A stretch of 64,000 bases of DNA, from NCBI RefSeq assembly GCF_020497125.1, contig NC_059081.1, forward strand, positions 59,478,768-59,542,767, in the 5' to 3' direction. The stretch comes from Mauremys mutica (taxonomy: Eukaryota > Chordata > Testudines > Geoemydidae). Both the position numbers and the translations under genes were made by a program. Shown piece after piece: positions 1 through 11,540 of this stretch. The notes beneath the pieces were generated by a model. The model was not told the DNA's origin, ran no database searches, and worked only from the letters and a program-made list of their open reading frames with translations. How positions within the stretch are numbered: the first letter of the stretch is position 1; every line of letters starts with the position of its first letter.

Positions 1-818
1 AGAATGCACCATTTGGCTTTCGATCTAGAGTAAGTTTTGGCTAGGATTTAGGATCAGGGCTGGGAAGCACATTCTGATTTGACAGTGCTGGAGTCTTCTG
101 AGGTATTCTGAAGTTTCTGCTATTTGGGGCTGTAATGTCACAAAAATATCCATTTTCACTAAATTTGTGATGCACTGGAACCATGTAACTATGGTTACAG
201 GACCAAAGATATAAGGGTGGGTCTTTGCTCCTATTCACATCTTCAAAATCAGAAAGGATTTGGATTTAAGGTTCTGGTTTTGGCCCATCTCTACTATTTT
301 GGTAACCACAGAATGAACCCTTTGTGCACAATATTAGCTGACATGTCTTGGGCTCCTTATATCATTTTCTTCATATAGAACACAAATGAAGACATTCACC
401 TGTGTCTTTTTGTTTATGCTTCCTGTGGTGCTTCAGCAGTCTTCCTATTCAGTGCACAGCTTCTTGCCAGAGCTATAGGCTGTATACAATACTTTTTGCT
501 TCACTACATACTGCATATCCTGCTCTGGATCTGGCTTTCCTTCTCCATGAGGTTTGAGCAAAGTCTACACAATTTGATAAAAACATTTCACACCCATCTC
601 ATGCAGTGGAAACAAGTCCTTTCAGCAATATAGAATTTACTTTTCTATTCAAGGCAAGGGAGGAAATTTGAATTTGCGATTTAGGATTTCTGAGACCCTA
701 TAAAGGCTCCTGCTGGAACATAAAATAAATCGTCTCCCTGCTGCCAACTTATCTGGCAGAAGTTTGATACAAAGAAGAACCAGCCTGCCCAGAGACCTTC
801 AGGATGCTTTGTTATTGA
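1..818. other. intergenic DNA, no gene seen
   Basis: AT-rich sequence without a recognisable coding region. Only short frames occur, such as a 65-codon one on the minus strand at 41-238. The stretch around 240-300 reads like a decayed low-complexity interspersed repeat, but I could not name it. Confidence 0.5.
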
Positions 819-1022
819 CTTCACCCTGAAGATGTGTCACTGGTTCATTCACTCATTGGGTTCGTTAACTGTTACCATAAATTCTTGCCATACCTGGCAA
901 CAGTGTTGTACCCACTAAATCAGTTGCTTCAGAATGGGAAGTGCTTGAAATGGGTAAAGCAGTACAAAGAGGCTTTCCAACAGGATGATGCCAACCCACC
1001 CATCATGGGCTGCACGACATGA
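819..1022 (+). pseudogene. Ty3/Gypsy-type pol fragment (RT/RNase H connection)
   Basis: An open stretch of about 68 codons resembles the part of Ty3/Gypsy-family pol polyproteins just after the reverse-transcriptase palm. It reads approximately SLIGFVNCYHKFLPYLA, then VLYPLNQLL, then a W and KEAFQ. Elsewhere in the family this segment has the pattern FLGLxNYYxKFIPNLA-x-PLxxLL-x-W-x-AF and leads into RNase H. The frame is closed upstream by a stop at 816-818 and downstream by a stop at 1020-1022, and no gag, protease, integrase or LTR could be paired with it. Sequence to about 1480 may be a decayed continuation (a 64-codon frame at 1270-1464), but I could not match it. It is a dead relic of a retroelement, not a host gene. 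Confidence 0.6.
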
Positions 1023-3118
1023 TGCATGGGCTGCCTAGCTCATCCATGATGCCAGTCCAGAGGCAGCAATTCACACATGTGGCATGAGAGGCTCTGCTGT
1101 TGCAGACTTGAGCTACACCGTCCTTGGTCATCTGTAAACAGCAGAGGCAAAAGGTTGAGAAGTTGAGGTCGTCAAAGAAAAGTTACACAACCAAAAACTT
1201 TTCCAGATGATGTAGTGTCAGCTTATGGATTTTACACAGTGAAAGCAAGGAGATGGCAGCATAGCAGGCTTGGTTCTGTGCTTTGGAAACCCAAGGAGAG
1301 CATTATACACTGGAAAATACTACAGTTTATGTGGCAAAGAACAGAGTCAGTTAAGGACACAGTGCTTTGCTGATGAACTAAGCACAGCCCACAGATTGGA
1401 CAAAGTGGTGTTGCAAGACAGAATCCCAGGCAGAATCCTGGTAATCCCCCAGAGCCAAGTGTAGTGTTCTGGGCACTGCCTTCCTGACGCTCCTGTTTCA
1501 AGACTACTAGATTTTCTCCTCTGCCTCAGAATGCTGTCACGCTCTTCAGCTTGGGAAGACTCAACGATTCCCCCCAGTCTCCCCCTGTCAGATCTCAGGA
1601 TTTCCCCTGTCAGCTGCAGTGCCTGGAGGTACATAGATAATGGCAAAACTGCCCTCAGGTGTGGCCTCACCTAGATTCAAGGCCAGATGTGGGTGACATT
1701 ACCCAAGGACTGCATTAAACTGTTAACTTTTCATCTATAAAAAGACTGTGCCCAGGCACGTTTGAATACAGTATAGACGTCTGTTACTCATGGAATCTGG
1801 CAGTGTCCTTAGTTCCCTAAGTTACAGGGAGAGAGTGTGATGGAGAAGTGACCATTATTTTGGCAAAGAAGATGTTCATTATTGGAGTGCCAAGTTATGG
1901 GGGGGGGGGAAGTGGGAAAGGGGAAAATCTGAACTTGACTATTATTTGACTTGTTCTGCCACTTAGCTCTGAAAAGGGTTGTTCTGAGCCACTGTAAAAT
2001 GACCTCTGTCAATGATGCAGCGTGGAAGTTTGAGCTGTATTATTCTGCACTGGGGTGAACGGAGTTCTTGTAAGTAGAGAGACAGTATTTCTTCCATATG
2101 GAAATATTAAGACAGCGGAAACTGAGAAAATAGGTCAGAATATTCCTAAGTATTTGTCTAATCTGCTTTTCAATGCTCATGAAAGGTGTCAAATGGATAG
2201 GGCTGAAGACTGAAATCCTTTATACATCCACTGAAGAGATGCAGAATGCGTAGGGTCTCTATACGCTTCTTTATAGCAATAGCTCCACCTTATTCTGAAA
2301 GGATCAACTCGAGGGTGCCCTCTAGGGCTAAGAGGTAGTTTAGTCTCCTTGTCCACACAGACCTCACTCTCTGGTGCCGGGAACTTCAGATAATTTTTTA
2401 CTACTTAGTCAATGAACCATGTTGTATTTGTGAAAATGTTAACAGTGTGTGTCATGCTCTTACAGTTCTAACTCTGAAGACGTTGAATTATTCGCTAGTG
2501 TCCCAGCAAACAAATTTACAGTATCACATCAAATTCACTAATAACAAAATCCTATTAAAACTGGATTTTCTCACCATGGAAATGCAAGTCACGAGATCCT
2601 TGGTAACAGGCGACTCAGTCTGCAGGGCAGATCCTATTTTACATTCTTAGAGCTTTGCTAAGTCAAACGTATGCTGATTTACCCCAGCTAAAGACCTGGC
2701 CCTGGGTGTTTATTGCAGCTTTTAAAATCCTCTGGACTTTCTCTCACCTCACATTACAATAAAAAACAAAACAAAACAAACAAACACACACACACCACAT
2801 TTTGGGGGTATAACAGGATGGTAGTCAGATCTGTTGTGGACCTGTAGAACAATCTCTGTTGTGATTATGATTGTGATTTAGTCCCCCTCAGAAGCCAGTA
2901 TAGGTGTTTTTCCAGGGGGCTTTGACTAAAAATGCTGTGGCAATGTGTGCTGTGTGCAATGGCAATCAAGATCCCCCCCCCCCAACATTTTAAATCTAGC
3001 TTTTAAACAAATGTATATCTACACACAGTTCGTCCTCTTAGTAGCAGACAATGAAGTTATTCTTATTTTGCTACTAGCTTCATTCCTGTTTATCATGGTT
3101 TGTTGGTATGTTCCCAGC
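1023..3118. other. intergenic DNA with simple-sequence runs
   Basis: No gene is seen. The overlapping frames at 1232-1670 on both strands show no family motif. Low-complexity tracts include a G run near 1900-1909, an A/C-rich tract at 2761-2796 and a C run near 2974-2983. Confidence 0.5.
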
Positions 3119-3340
3119 AGGGCCGGTGCAACCCATTAGGCGATATAGGCGGTCACCTAGGGCGCTAGCATTTAGGGAGCGGCATTTTGGGTCCTTCGGC
3201 CACCCCGGTTGTCGTCGGCATTTAGGCAGAGGGACCTGGGGCAGGAGGTGCGGGGAGGGCCGCCTGCAGCAAGTAAGGGAGGGTGCGGCACGCAGGGGAA
3301 CTCCCCGCCCCAACTCACCTCTGCTCCACCTCCTCCCCTG
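3119..3340 (+). mobile_element. GC-rich hAT-like element fragment
   Basis: An abrupt GC-rich block in AT-rich surroundings begins with CAGGGCCGGTGCAACCCATT, a hAT-like terminus. It continues with TAGGCGG/CCTAGGGCG motifs that I associate with a turtle interspersed repeat. No matching right terminus or target-site duplication was found, and the block ends in an A/C-rich tract at about 3341-3375. The overlapping 66-94 codon frames on both strands are by-products of GC richness. Confidence 0.45.
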
Positions 3341-4779
3341 AGCAAACAAAACAAAAACAAACAAACAGACAAAAGAACCCCAATGCTGTCGATTCAGCAG
3401 TCATGACCAACCCATCGATACCAAAGCAGCATATCCACACAGTGACTGCAAACACATTTCAATGAGGAAACAAATTTCGGTTTCAAGCTTCCAGGTCATT
3501 TTAAAGAGGGCTAGGGGTGAAAAGGAAAACATATATAAAATGTAAACCACATTGACAGTTTCTTTACAAAGCCAGGGTAGGAAGCAGAATCTGTTTTGCC
3601 TGCAGATAGGGATTTACTAGTGCATGTCACACGAGAGCATTTGTCATCAGTGCATGTCACAGAAAGAGAGCATTTGCTAATAGTTTACTCCAAAGAAAGT
3701 ACAGACTGACTGAGTTTTCCTCCTGTCTGATACTTGCTCATACTTGATTAGCCAGCACTGTTCATATCTGCTCATAGGTGGAAAAACAGAAGACTGTGTG
3801 ATGCAGCTGTTGCTATGGTATCTATGGGTTTTTAAGGAACAGTGAAGAAACAGTAGCATGAACCCTTGCAGCTGACACCTGAGTTAAAGGGACATTGGCA
3901 AGGATGAGAGCCTCAACATTCTTAACCGCCCACATACATTTTTGGTCAGATTTTCAAAAGTATTAAGCACTTGCAGCTCTTAGGGGCTTCAATGGGAGTT
4001 GTGTATGCTCAAAGCCTTTGGGGAAAAAAATCAAGCTGTTTATTTCTAAATGCCTCCCTAGTACAGGAATAAAAAACACCCTATCCACCTTAAAATGACT
4101 GCAGCATGTTAAAAACCCAGCTCCGCACCTGCATGAGAAACCACCATAGGAACCACTGACACTACAGTGCATGTGATGACACAACAGCTGGCATACTGCA
4201 CTGACCCTTCCCTGTCTCTGTTTCATGCATGTGAGCCTGGAGAGGCTAGAAATGTACCAAAAAACCCTTGCTCCCAGTATGCCTCACAAAGCAGGATTCT
4301 GTTTATTTTAATCCCCTGCTGGGGAATGCAAGCAGTGAATACAGCAGTTGGGAGAGAAGGCATACAGCATGAGGTACATGTGTAACTCACAGCACATACA
4401 GCAGTTCTAGGGTTGTCATTTCAGCCAGCCCAGAAGCAGCGGTTGTAACACTGCTGAAGCCCTCATTTTTGGAGTAAAATATTATCAGGAAGATTTTTTC
4501 CCCCTTCAAATGGAAGGTTTAAAGGAGCTGGCAACGAGTAAAGGTGGTTTTATTTGGATGAGCCTTATCTGAACTACCAAAACCACTGGGGGCTTCAAAA
4601 TCTCAGAAGAACAGACATTTCCTTCAATGCTGCTGGAGCTTTCCTTTTCTCTGTAATTGTTTTGGTGAGGTGTCAGTCATAGAGGTGTATGAGGGGGGTC
4701 TGGGTTACCCTGGGAAGGACATTGTGGTTGTAGGCATACACCATGTAGGTGGAATATTATTTGGGACCCACTCTCTGAA
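3341..4779. other. intergenic DNA, no gene seen
   Basis: No coding region is recognised. A duplicated short motif (gtgcatgtcac) occurs twice at about 3620-3660. The stretch 3944-4020 looks like an old inverted-repeat element of the TTTTCAAAAG type that recurs elsewhere in the window. Confidence 0.45.
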
Positions 4780-4781
4780 GT

Positions 4782-5050
4782 GCATCCACACTACCCGCCA
4801 GATCGGCAGGTAGTGATCTATCTATCGGGGATCGATTTATCACGTCTCGTCTAGATGCGATATATCGATCCCCGCTGCGCTCCCCGTCAACTTCGGAACT
4901 CCACCAGGGCAAGAGGCGGAAGCGGAGTCGACGGGGGAGCCGCAGCCATCAATCCTGCACTGTGAGGATGGGAGGTAAGTCGAAATAAGATACGAAGTTG
5001 TGTATCTTATATTGACCCTCCTCATACCCACCCCCGGTGTAGACCAGCCA
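4782..5050. mobile_element. hAT-like MITE with two internal hairpins
   Basis: A GC/CpG-richer block contains two imperfect hairpins, at 4826-4874 (arms cggggatcgat / atcgatccccg) and at 4979-5016 (arms gtcgaaataagatac / gtatcttatattgac). The right end, ggtgtagaccagcc, resembles the ggTGTAGAC termini of other short elements here. I recall this hairpin arrangement as a common sauropsid non-autonomous DNA transposon. Target-site duplications could not be defined. The 100-codon minus-strand frame across it is not a gene. Confidence 0.55.
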
Positions 5051-6644
5051 AGTAACTCCTGGCAGGCTACCAGTGATTGGAATACCATGGCACACCAGGA
5101 CCCCCACCCGCATAAGGAGCTGACATTTACAGCTTGATTCAAGTCTGGGTGTTAGTTCTGGGTAGTTCTTATTTTATCTTGACCACTTCCCCATCCCTAC
5201 AGTCAAGTTTGATTATGTCCACTGAAATCCACTGACATCTCTTCTACACAACCAAATCAAGTTTGCCAATAGCAAAGAAACAGTAAGAGAGATGGAGCGA
5301 ATGATGGAAGAATCTGATCTGTATTGGAAAAGAACACAAGGGAATTTGTTGCCTCACATCCTGAACATTTACAATTCCGCCGTTGCCAAAATTCTAAGAG
5401 AGAATTTAAAATTGATTCCTTCTCCTTGCTACTCCCATTTTGAATATTAGCAATCTAATGCATTTTTCACTGAAATACATGTTGTTTCAGAAGTATATGA
5501 TGCTATTTATATTTGATAGGAATGCAAAATGGTTTGTAAATTTGATCTATAAAACAAGTATTTGCAAGAGTTGTGTGAGGTTTAATAGTTCACTCACATG
5601 AACTGGTGATAAAATATGCATTAGATTAATGTATAATCCAATATTATAAGGCTTATTTTTTCCTGACAGAGCATTAAAAATTTAAAATGACTTTTTTCAG
5701 CCACAAGTCTCTTGCAATGACCTATAACCAATCCTTATTCTAGAGTGAATTACAACCTGATCCTGCTACCCTTAAACACGAGTAGTCCCATTTTACATAA
5801 CTAGCCCCACTGACACCAGGGGGACTACTCAAGTGAGTAAGGATTGCAGGGCTGGGCCAATATCTTGTATAAGAGGAAGTTGCTTCCCCGTGTTGCTGAA
5901 ATATTTCTTATTTGTGGCTTATGAATTGGCTTATTAATTCTCCTTGGGAATAAGAATATATGTTTTAATGCACAACATGGAGGTACTTCATGGCAACACT
6001 GCTCATGTTCAGGAGTTCAAACAAGCAGGCCTATGAAAGAGCTAAGAAGTGAAACAATGCGAGTTTGGGAACTGTTATTGGAGGTATTTCCAGAGGACTA
6101 GTACATGGTAGTAGTACTAAGGATGAAATTCTGCAATTAGTTATGAAGGGCTCTCCGCTTCCTGCCAGTCAATGTTCTGCTCCTATTTAACCACTCTTCC
6201 TCACAAGATTCTTCCTCTCAAGTCCCAGAGGGGATGAATTTCTGTCCCTCTCCTCTTTTCTATCTCTTTTGGTCATCTAGCGTGAAACCCCAGCCCTATG
6301 ATAGAATTGGGAGGTTTGTCACTGACTTCATTGAAGGCAGGATTTCACCCCCAATCTCTAATTTAATGCTTCGTTTATGCAGAGGCTACTCAACTGCACA
6401 CATCCTTGAGCACCATGAATGACTCTTTCCTGTCCACTATCTTTGTGGTTTGCATCAACTTTATTAGACTAAGTGTTTCAAAAGACAGAAGTGATTTTCC
6501 TGGCCAAGAAGAGCATCCTTAAGAAATGACAATTTCCTCTGTCTTCTGGGTTGATTCAGATACCCCACTGACCCTCCCTTCTCCCCCCCCCCCCATCTTC
6601 TCTATTTTCCTTTCACCCCCCCCCCCAAACTCTGCTTTTGAATG
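5051..6644. other. intergenic DNA, no gene seen
   Basis: Within this stretch, 5756-5858 is a decayed palindromic repeat (gagtagtccca ... gggactactc) related to copies at 41463-41590 and 43017-43065. C runs occur near 6584-6594 and 6617-6626. No exon-like frame is seen. Confidence 0.45.
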
Positions 6645-7276
6645 TGTGACAGGATGCAGTCTACTCACTGCAGGTATGGCACCCCCTCCTGGTCACTCTA
6701 GGGATTTGCTCTTAAGGCCAACACCCCTTACCATGGTCGCACACCATCTCTGTCTCAGGTCTGCAGCTTTTCTCTTTTCCTAGAACTTGCAGCGTCCTCT
6801 TGGTGACTCAGCCCTCCGGCCAGGTCACTCAATGTTTCCCCCCTTCTGAGGTATATCACACTCTTTCCTTCAGCAGTCCTAGGCAATCTTCCCATTCACT
6901 GCCTCAGGTGCCACTCCTTCAGTGGCTGGTAGGGGAAACCCGGGCCTTCCCTCTACTCCAGGCTCTAGTTCAGGGACACTCAACAGAGCAATTCTGGGCT
7001 TTACTCTCCCAGCCCTCACTGCTCCTTCCCAGGACTGATTCCTACCACTCCTGGCTCTTCCCCCTTTCTCTAGGAGTATCAGCTCCAATCTGCCAATCTT
7101 CCTCCATCTGTTGCCAGCCTCCTGGCTTTATAGGCCCTGCTTCTTCCTTCTCAGCTGAGCCTGTTTGCAATCAATGCCTGCTCCCCGGCTCTGCCTCTAG
7201 GTGCAGTCTGTGGAGTTAATAGGCCTACCAGGCCTTAACCCCTTCCAGTCCTGTGTGGTGTCAACACCCCATCACA
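6645..7276. mobile_element. putative solo LTR
   Basis: A 632-bp pyrimidine-rich block begins TGTGACAGGA and ends CCCATCACA, so it has the TG...CA ends of retroviral-type LTRs with short inverted termini (TGTGA/TCACA). It is flanked by gaatg (6640-6644) and gtatg (7277-7281), a near-match 5-bp target-site duplication with one difference. No internal gag or pol is attached, which fits a solo LTR left by recombination. The 139-codon frame inside has no recognisable motif. Confidence 0.5.
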
Positions 7277-10200
7277 GTATGCCACTGCCTTGATCCTGTC
7301 TCTGCTAAATTCATTTCCTCTTTTCTTTACTATTGCAACTCCCTGTTCTATGATCTCCCCCATTGCCAGTGTTCCTTATTCCTATGTATGCAGAAACTTC
7401 GGTTGACTTTCTCATGTGTACAAAGACAGATAAAAAATCCTACTTATCTGCACTGTTCCTGATTGACTGTGCATCTGCAGAGATTCTGGCCAGCTAGTTA
7501 TTCCAGCAAGATTATGGAATAGTCTATTCAGGGACTCTATGCCAGCAACTCCTGTTTCATGCAGTATTATATGAAGAACTAGATGGAGCATATGTGAACC
7601 CACAAGAGATAGGTTGCCATTTTGCATGATCTGCTATAATTTCCTGGTTTTTTTTTTTAAACAATTCTCACTCACTGCAGACATAGATTACTAATTAGGA
7701 AGATACTTGAACTTACTCTCTCAATGTTAAAGATAATCTGGTTCCTATGAAGGATTCCCTTGAAGTCTTAGCAGGCTAGTGTATAGTCTCCAGTTAATAT
7801 CAATTATCGCTTTAGTCAAACTTTTTCTAAAGGTGCCCTGAGACCCTTGTGAATGACGTGGGTGGCTAGGAATTAAAGATTAACCATATTTGAGTTCCTA
7901 CAGAAGTAAAAGCCCTCTCCCCCAACTTCAGAATGCAGAATGGAAAGTCACTGCTCTAGAGAATGCTTGCCTTTGTTATGGCTACTTGTTCACAGCTGTT
8001 ACAAAAGGAGGCAAAGCTCTGTAAAGTGAAGTCAACTAATTGGACAATAAATCAAGTATGAGAGTCATGAGTGGTGGGATGACTTTAAAATGCTAAGACT
8101 CTTATCTGGGAAATGTATTACAACCCTGGATGAAATAACTTTTGTTTTAGGAAGATGAGGGGGGACAGATTGTTTTCATCTGCTGAGAAACAGGGGAGAA
8201 GCACTAACATTGGTATTTTGACAATTTATGATGTGAGGCACAGGGGGGTTAGAAGCAAGTGCATTTAGCAAGAACGTGTCAAATGTGCATAAAGGTCTAT
8301 TGGAATTACCCATTTGATCTTAGGAAAAAGAAAAAGGAGACAAAGATTTGGAAAGGTAAAGAGATAACTGAACTCTTAGACAATCAGTTTCTCCCCTGTA
8401 CTGCGTTTTAAACCTTGTAAGGCTCATTGTGTGTTTTGGTGGCCAGACTTACATTTTGCATACCCAATGAGAAGTGAATCGTTTTTATTTTCAGCAAGTG
8501 ACATTAAGAAAAGGACTCTGAGAATGGTTGACCGGGAGGTAAGACTCATGAGTTTTTATGTTGTATTGCACATATGAATTTCAGAATTCTCCCCAACAAA
8601 CAGTTCCTCTGCATGTGTTAATACACCTCAGTATGGAATTTCAATTCCAGTTGATCCTTCAATTTACATTTGTTAACTGGCAAAAACTAAGTGTGTAGCT
8701 CCCGTTCCTCCATTTATACATCCTTTAAGTGTGCTTAGGACCTGATAACCTAAAGGTGGTGATTTACTTGAAAAGTAAACGATCAGCTGGATAATTACAT
8801 CGGAGCAAGTTATTCCACTGCAGTGCACGGACTACCTCTTTACTTGCTCTTTTGTTGCAAGATATTCCGAATACAGAAAACCAAATGATAGACATCTATG
8901 TTGCAAGCCTGTTGTGAGTACCCGAGGGAGGCTTTTCCTAACTTAACTCTGAATTGTGACAAATTAAGTAGCATAACTTAATTTGCAAACCTCCCTCCAA
9001 GTCTTTGTGCACGGTTTTGTTAAAATTTGTTGTTCCTAAACAGAGAGCTAACTGAAGTCTCAAACCTTTGTATTCAAGTGCTGTGAAACACCGAGAGGGG
9101 GTTATGTTGGGTTGAAGATGTTCATGGTTTATTACATGCTGTCACACAAAAAATACTTATTTTATAGTGCCCAAAGTTTACCAGGTGGTTCAGCTGATAT
9201 CCAAAACACCATGGCCCCTGACCTAAAATCTTACAGTCTAAGAAGGCACAAGACCTAACAGGAAAAGCCACAAGCTGAAAGAAGAGGGAAATAGAGGATA
9301 AGATAATGACCTCTGTAACTTGTTGCCTTATTTTAGATTTTCTGTGGACTAACACAGTACATTCAATAAATAATAGAAAAGATGAAGATTTGTAGATTGT
9401 GTTACAGCGTCTCAGTTTTAACCCAACCGTGCTACCTATTTTTTGGGCAAGGGTGTCCTCCATCAAAAAAGTGTGACACTGGGAGATCAAGCCTAAAATA
9501 GGGCTGCCAGAACATGGGATTGTCCTGATGAGTGACTGTCCCATAAATATTGGCATGAGTGGCATCACCACTTTGGAGCACAGCAAAATCCCTGAGCAAA
9601 GGCTGACATTAGAGCCCTTTAGATTTTGGGGGGATTACACATACATGACACATTGACAGGATCGAACTCTGGGGAAAGTTATCGAAACATATATTTTGTG
9701 TTGTAGAAAGTAAGAGATGAATCCCAAAAATCTGGGGAGAAGAAAGAATAGTGAAAAAATGAGGAAAAGGACAGAAGCTTTAATGCCATTTTCCTCTTCC
9801 TAGCATTTTCTTTGTTACTAAACCAGGTTGGTGCAGAAACCACCAGTGTTCGGACACAGACCTACTAATTTAAAGGTTAGGTGGTTGGACTGATCTCAGC
9901 TACAGATGTTTCTGAATGTCAAATGACATTGTTGTCTGTAAGGCTCACACAGTCCAATGGTATCCAGTCATTACAAACCAAATTATAGAAGCACAAAGAA
10001 CCAGAATCCATGTTGCAGGAAGAGACCAACATCTGCAGGATTCTGAGTGAGGCGTGGAGCTATATATATAGCCACTGTGCTACTGTTAAGTGCTATATCA
10101 TGTTTCTCTAGAAGATCCAAACACAACATGGAACCAAATGAAAACAAAAGGAAAAATGAGTCAGTGTTCTCAGCAACTGCGATTCTTTATGACTCATTGC

Positions 10201-11444
10201 TGTATGTTCAAATTCTCCATTTTTCAAGACAAAAACCTAAATCAGAATCAACCAGAAGGTGGCCTAATTAGATCAGTTTTAAATCAAGGTAATGCTACAT
10301 GGAGTCATTAACACACTGCAAGTTACATAATCCTCTCATGAAATAGCTTTATAAAGTTTGATGAATGGGAGGAGGGAAAGTTGACTGGATTTGATCACCA
10401 AGATGGAAGGAATAAGAACAGAACACAATATATATAGTTCCATAATATATCTCAAAGTGCAATGTGTTAGTAGGGAGGTAATTGTTTAGGCAAATACTGC
10501 ACTCATTGTGTGCTCAGCAGTAGCTTGTACAATATTTTAGACATTAAAATGCATTTCATTTTCAGAAAAGGAAAGTTAGGCAGGACACAGGAGTTACCAT
10601 CTGCTTTTAATACTCAGTGACAGAATTGTAAGGGTACTTACTGAAACTCCATGTAGGGAAGGAGATGCTGGTCACACACATATTCCTGTCCACTTGCTAG
10701 TTTCTTTGTGAAAGCTACAATGTGGAACACAATTAGAGGCCTGTAATGAAGCTTTCTCCATAGCCGGTATCCCTGAGGAGAAGCCACTAGATGCCAGGGC
10801 ATAGGAACACTCATCTGTTTGTCAATGGGTACATAGCAACCACAATTGTTCACAAGTGGCTGATGATTTTGAAAGCCTAATTTGAGACACCTTAGAGGGG
10901 TCCAAATTTCAGAGGGCAGATACTCAGCATTATCTGAAAGCGAGGCTTTTAAAGATGTGCTTAGTTAGGCACTCAACTCAATTGATTTTTGAAAAATCTT
11001 GGCCAAGAGGTTTATTCAGAAAGAACTGACACAAGACATATTGTCAGAAATCGGAAACCTGGAAGGGCATTGCAGCAGTGTATTGATATATAGATGCTTG
11101 TACACTGTTCAGAAGGCTAAACTCAGAATAGAAACTGAGGAGCTGTTTGTGGGAAGGACAGCTGGACATAGATTTAGGACAGTCACTGGATGCGTGTGGA
11201 AGACGACTTTCTTTGTCACTACCATTAATGTGTGTGTTTTGATTAAAAAGGTAATTATAGCCAGAGAACAGAGAGCTAAGATTTCCCATACAAGATATTG
11301 TTACATACGTTAAGGTGAAGTTATCAGTTTAGTCCAAAATAGGGGGATTATTTCAAGGTTCAGAAGAACTGTGTGATCCTGAGGTACCTTGATCCATACT
11401 GCTGTGGGTTTGGGAAAATAACTTAAATTCATTTGACACACAAA
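7277..11444. other. intergenic DNA, no gene seen
   Basis: Gene-free as far as I can see. The longest frame is 154 codons on the minus strand (9122-9586). It lacks family motifs and in the + direction reads like an old interspersed repeat. Overlapping 73-74 codon frames at 10047-10311 and a 71-codon minus frame at 10638-10853 were also not recognised. Confidence 0.45.
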
Positions 11445-11540
11445 GTAGGTGAGGTAATATTTTTTATTGGACCAACTTCTGTTGGTGACAGAGGCAAGCT
11501 TTTGAGCTTACACAGAGCTCTTTTCTTCAGGTGTGTAATT
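11445..11540 (+). repeat. interspersed repeat, copy 1 (unclassified)
   Basis: It contains TTATTGGACCAACTTCTGTT, then GGTGACAG and GAGCTTACACAGAGCTC. The same sequence occurs in the opposite orientation at 25449-25540, which shows it is dispersed. The family is uncertain; a retroelement tail (possibly Penelope-like) is a guess. Confidence 0.55.

Noticed and set aside
9122..9586. 154-codon minus-strand frame
   Set aside because: No recognisable domain, no splice or promoter context, and the other strand reads like an old repeat.
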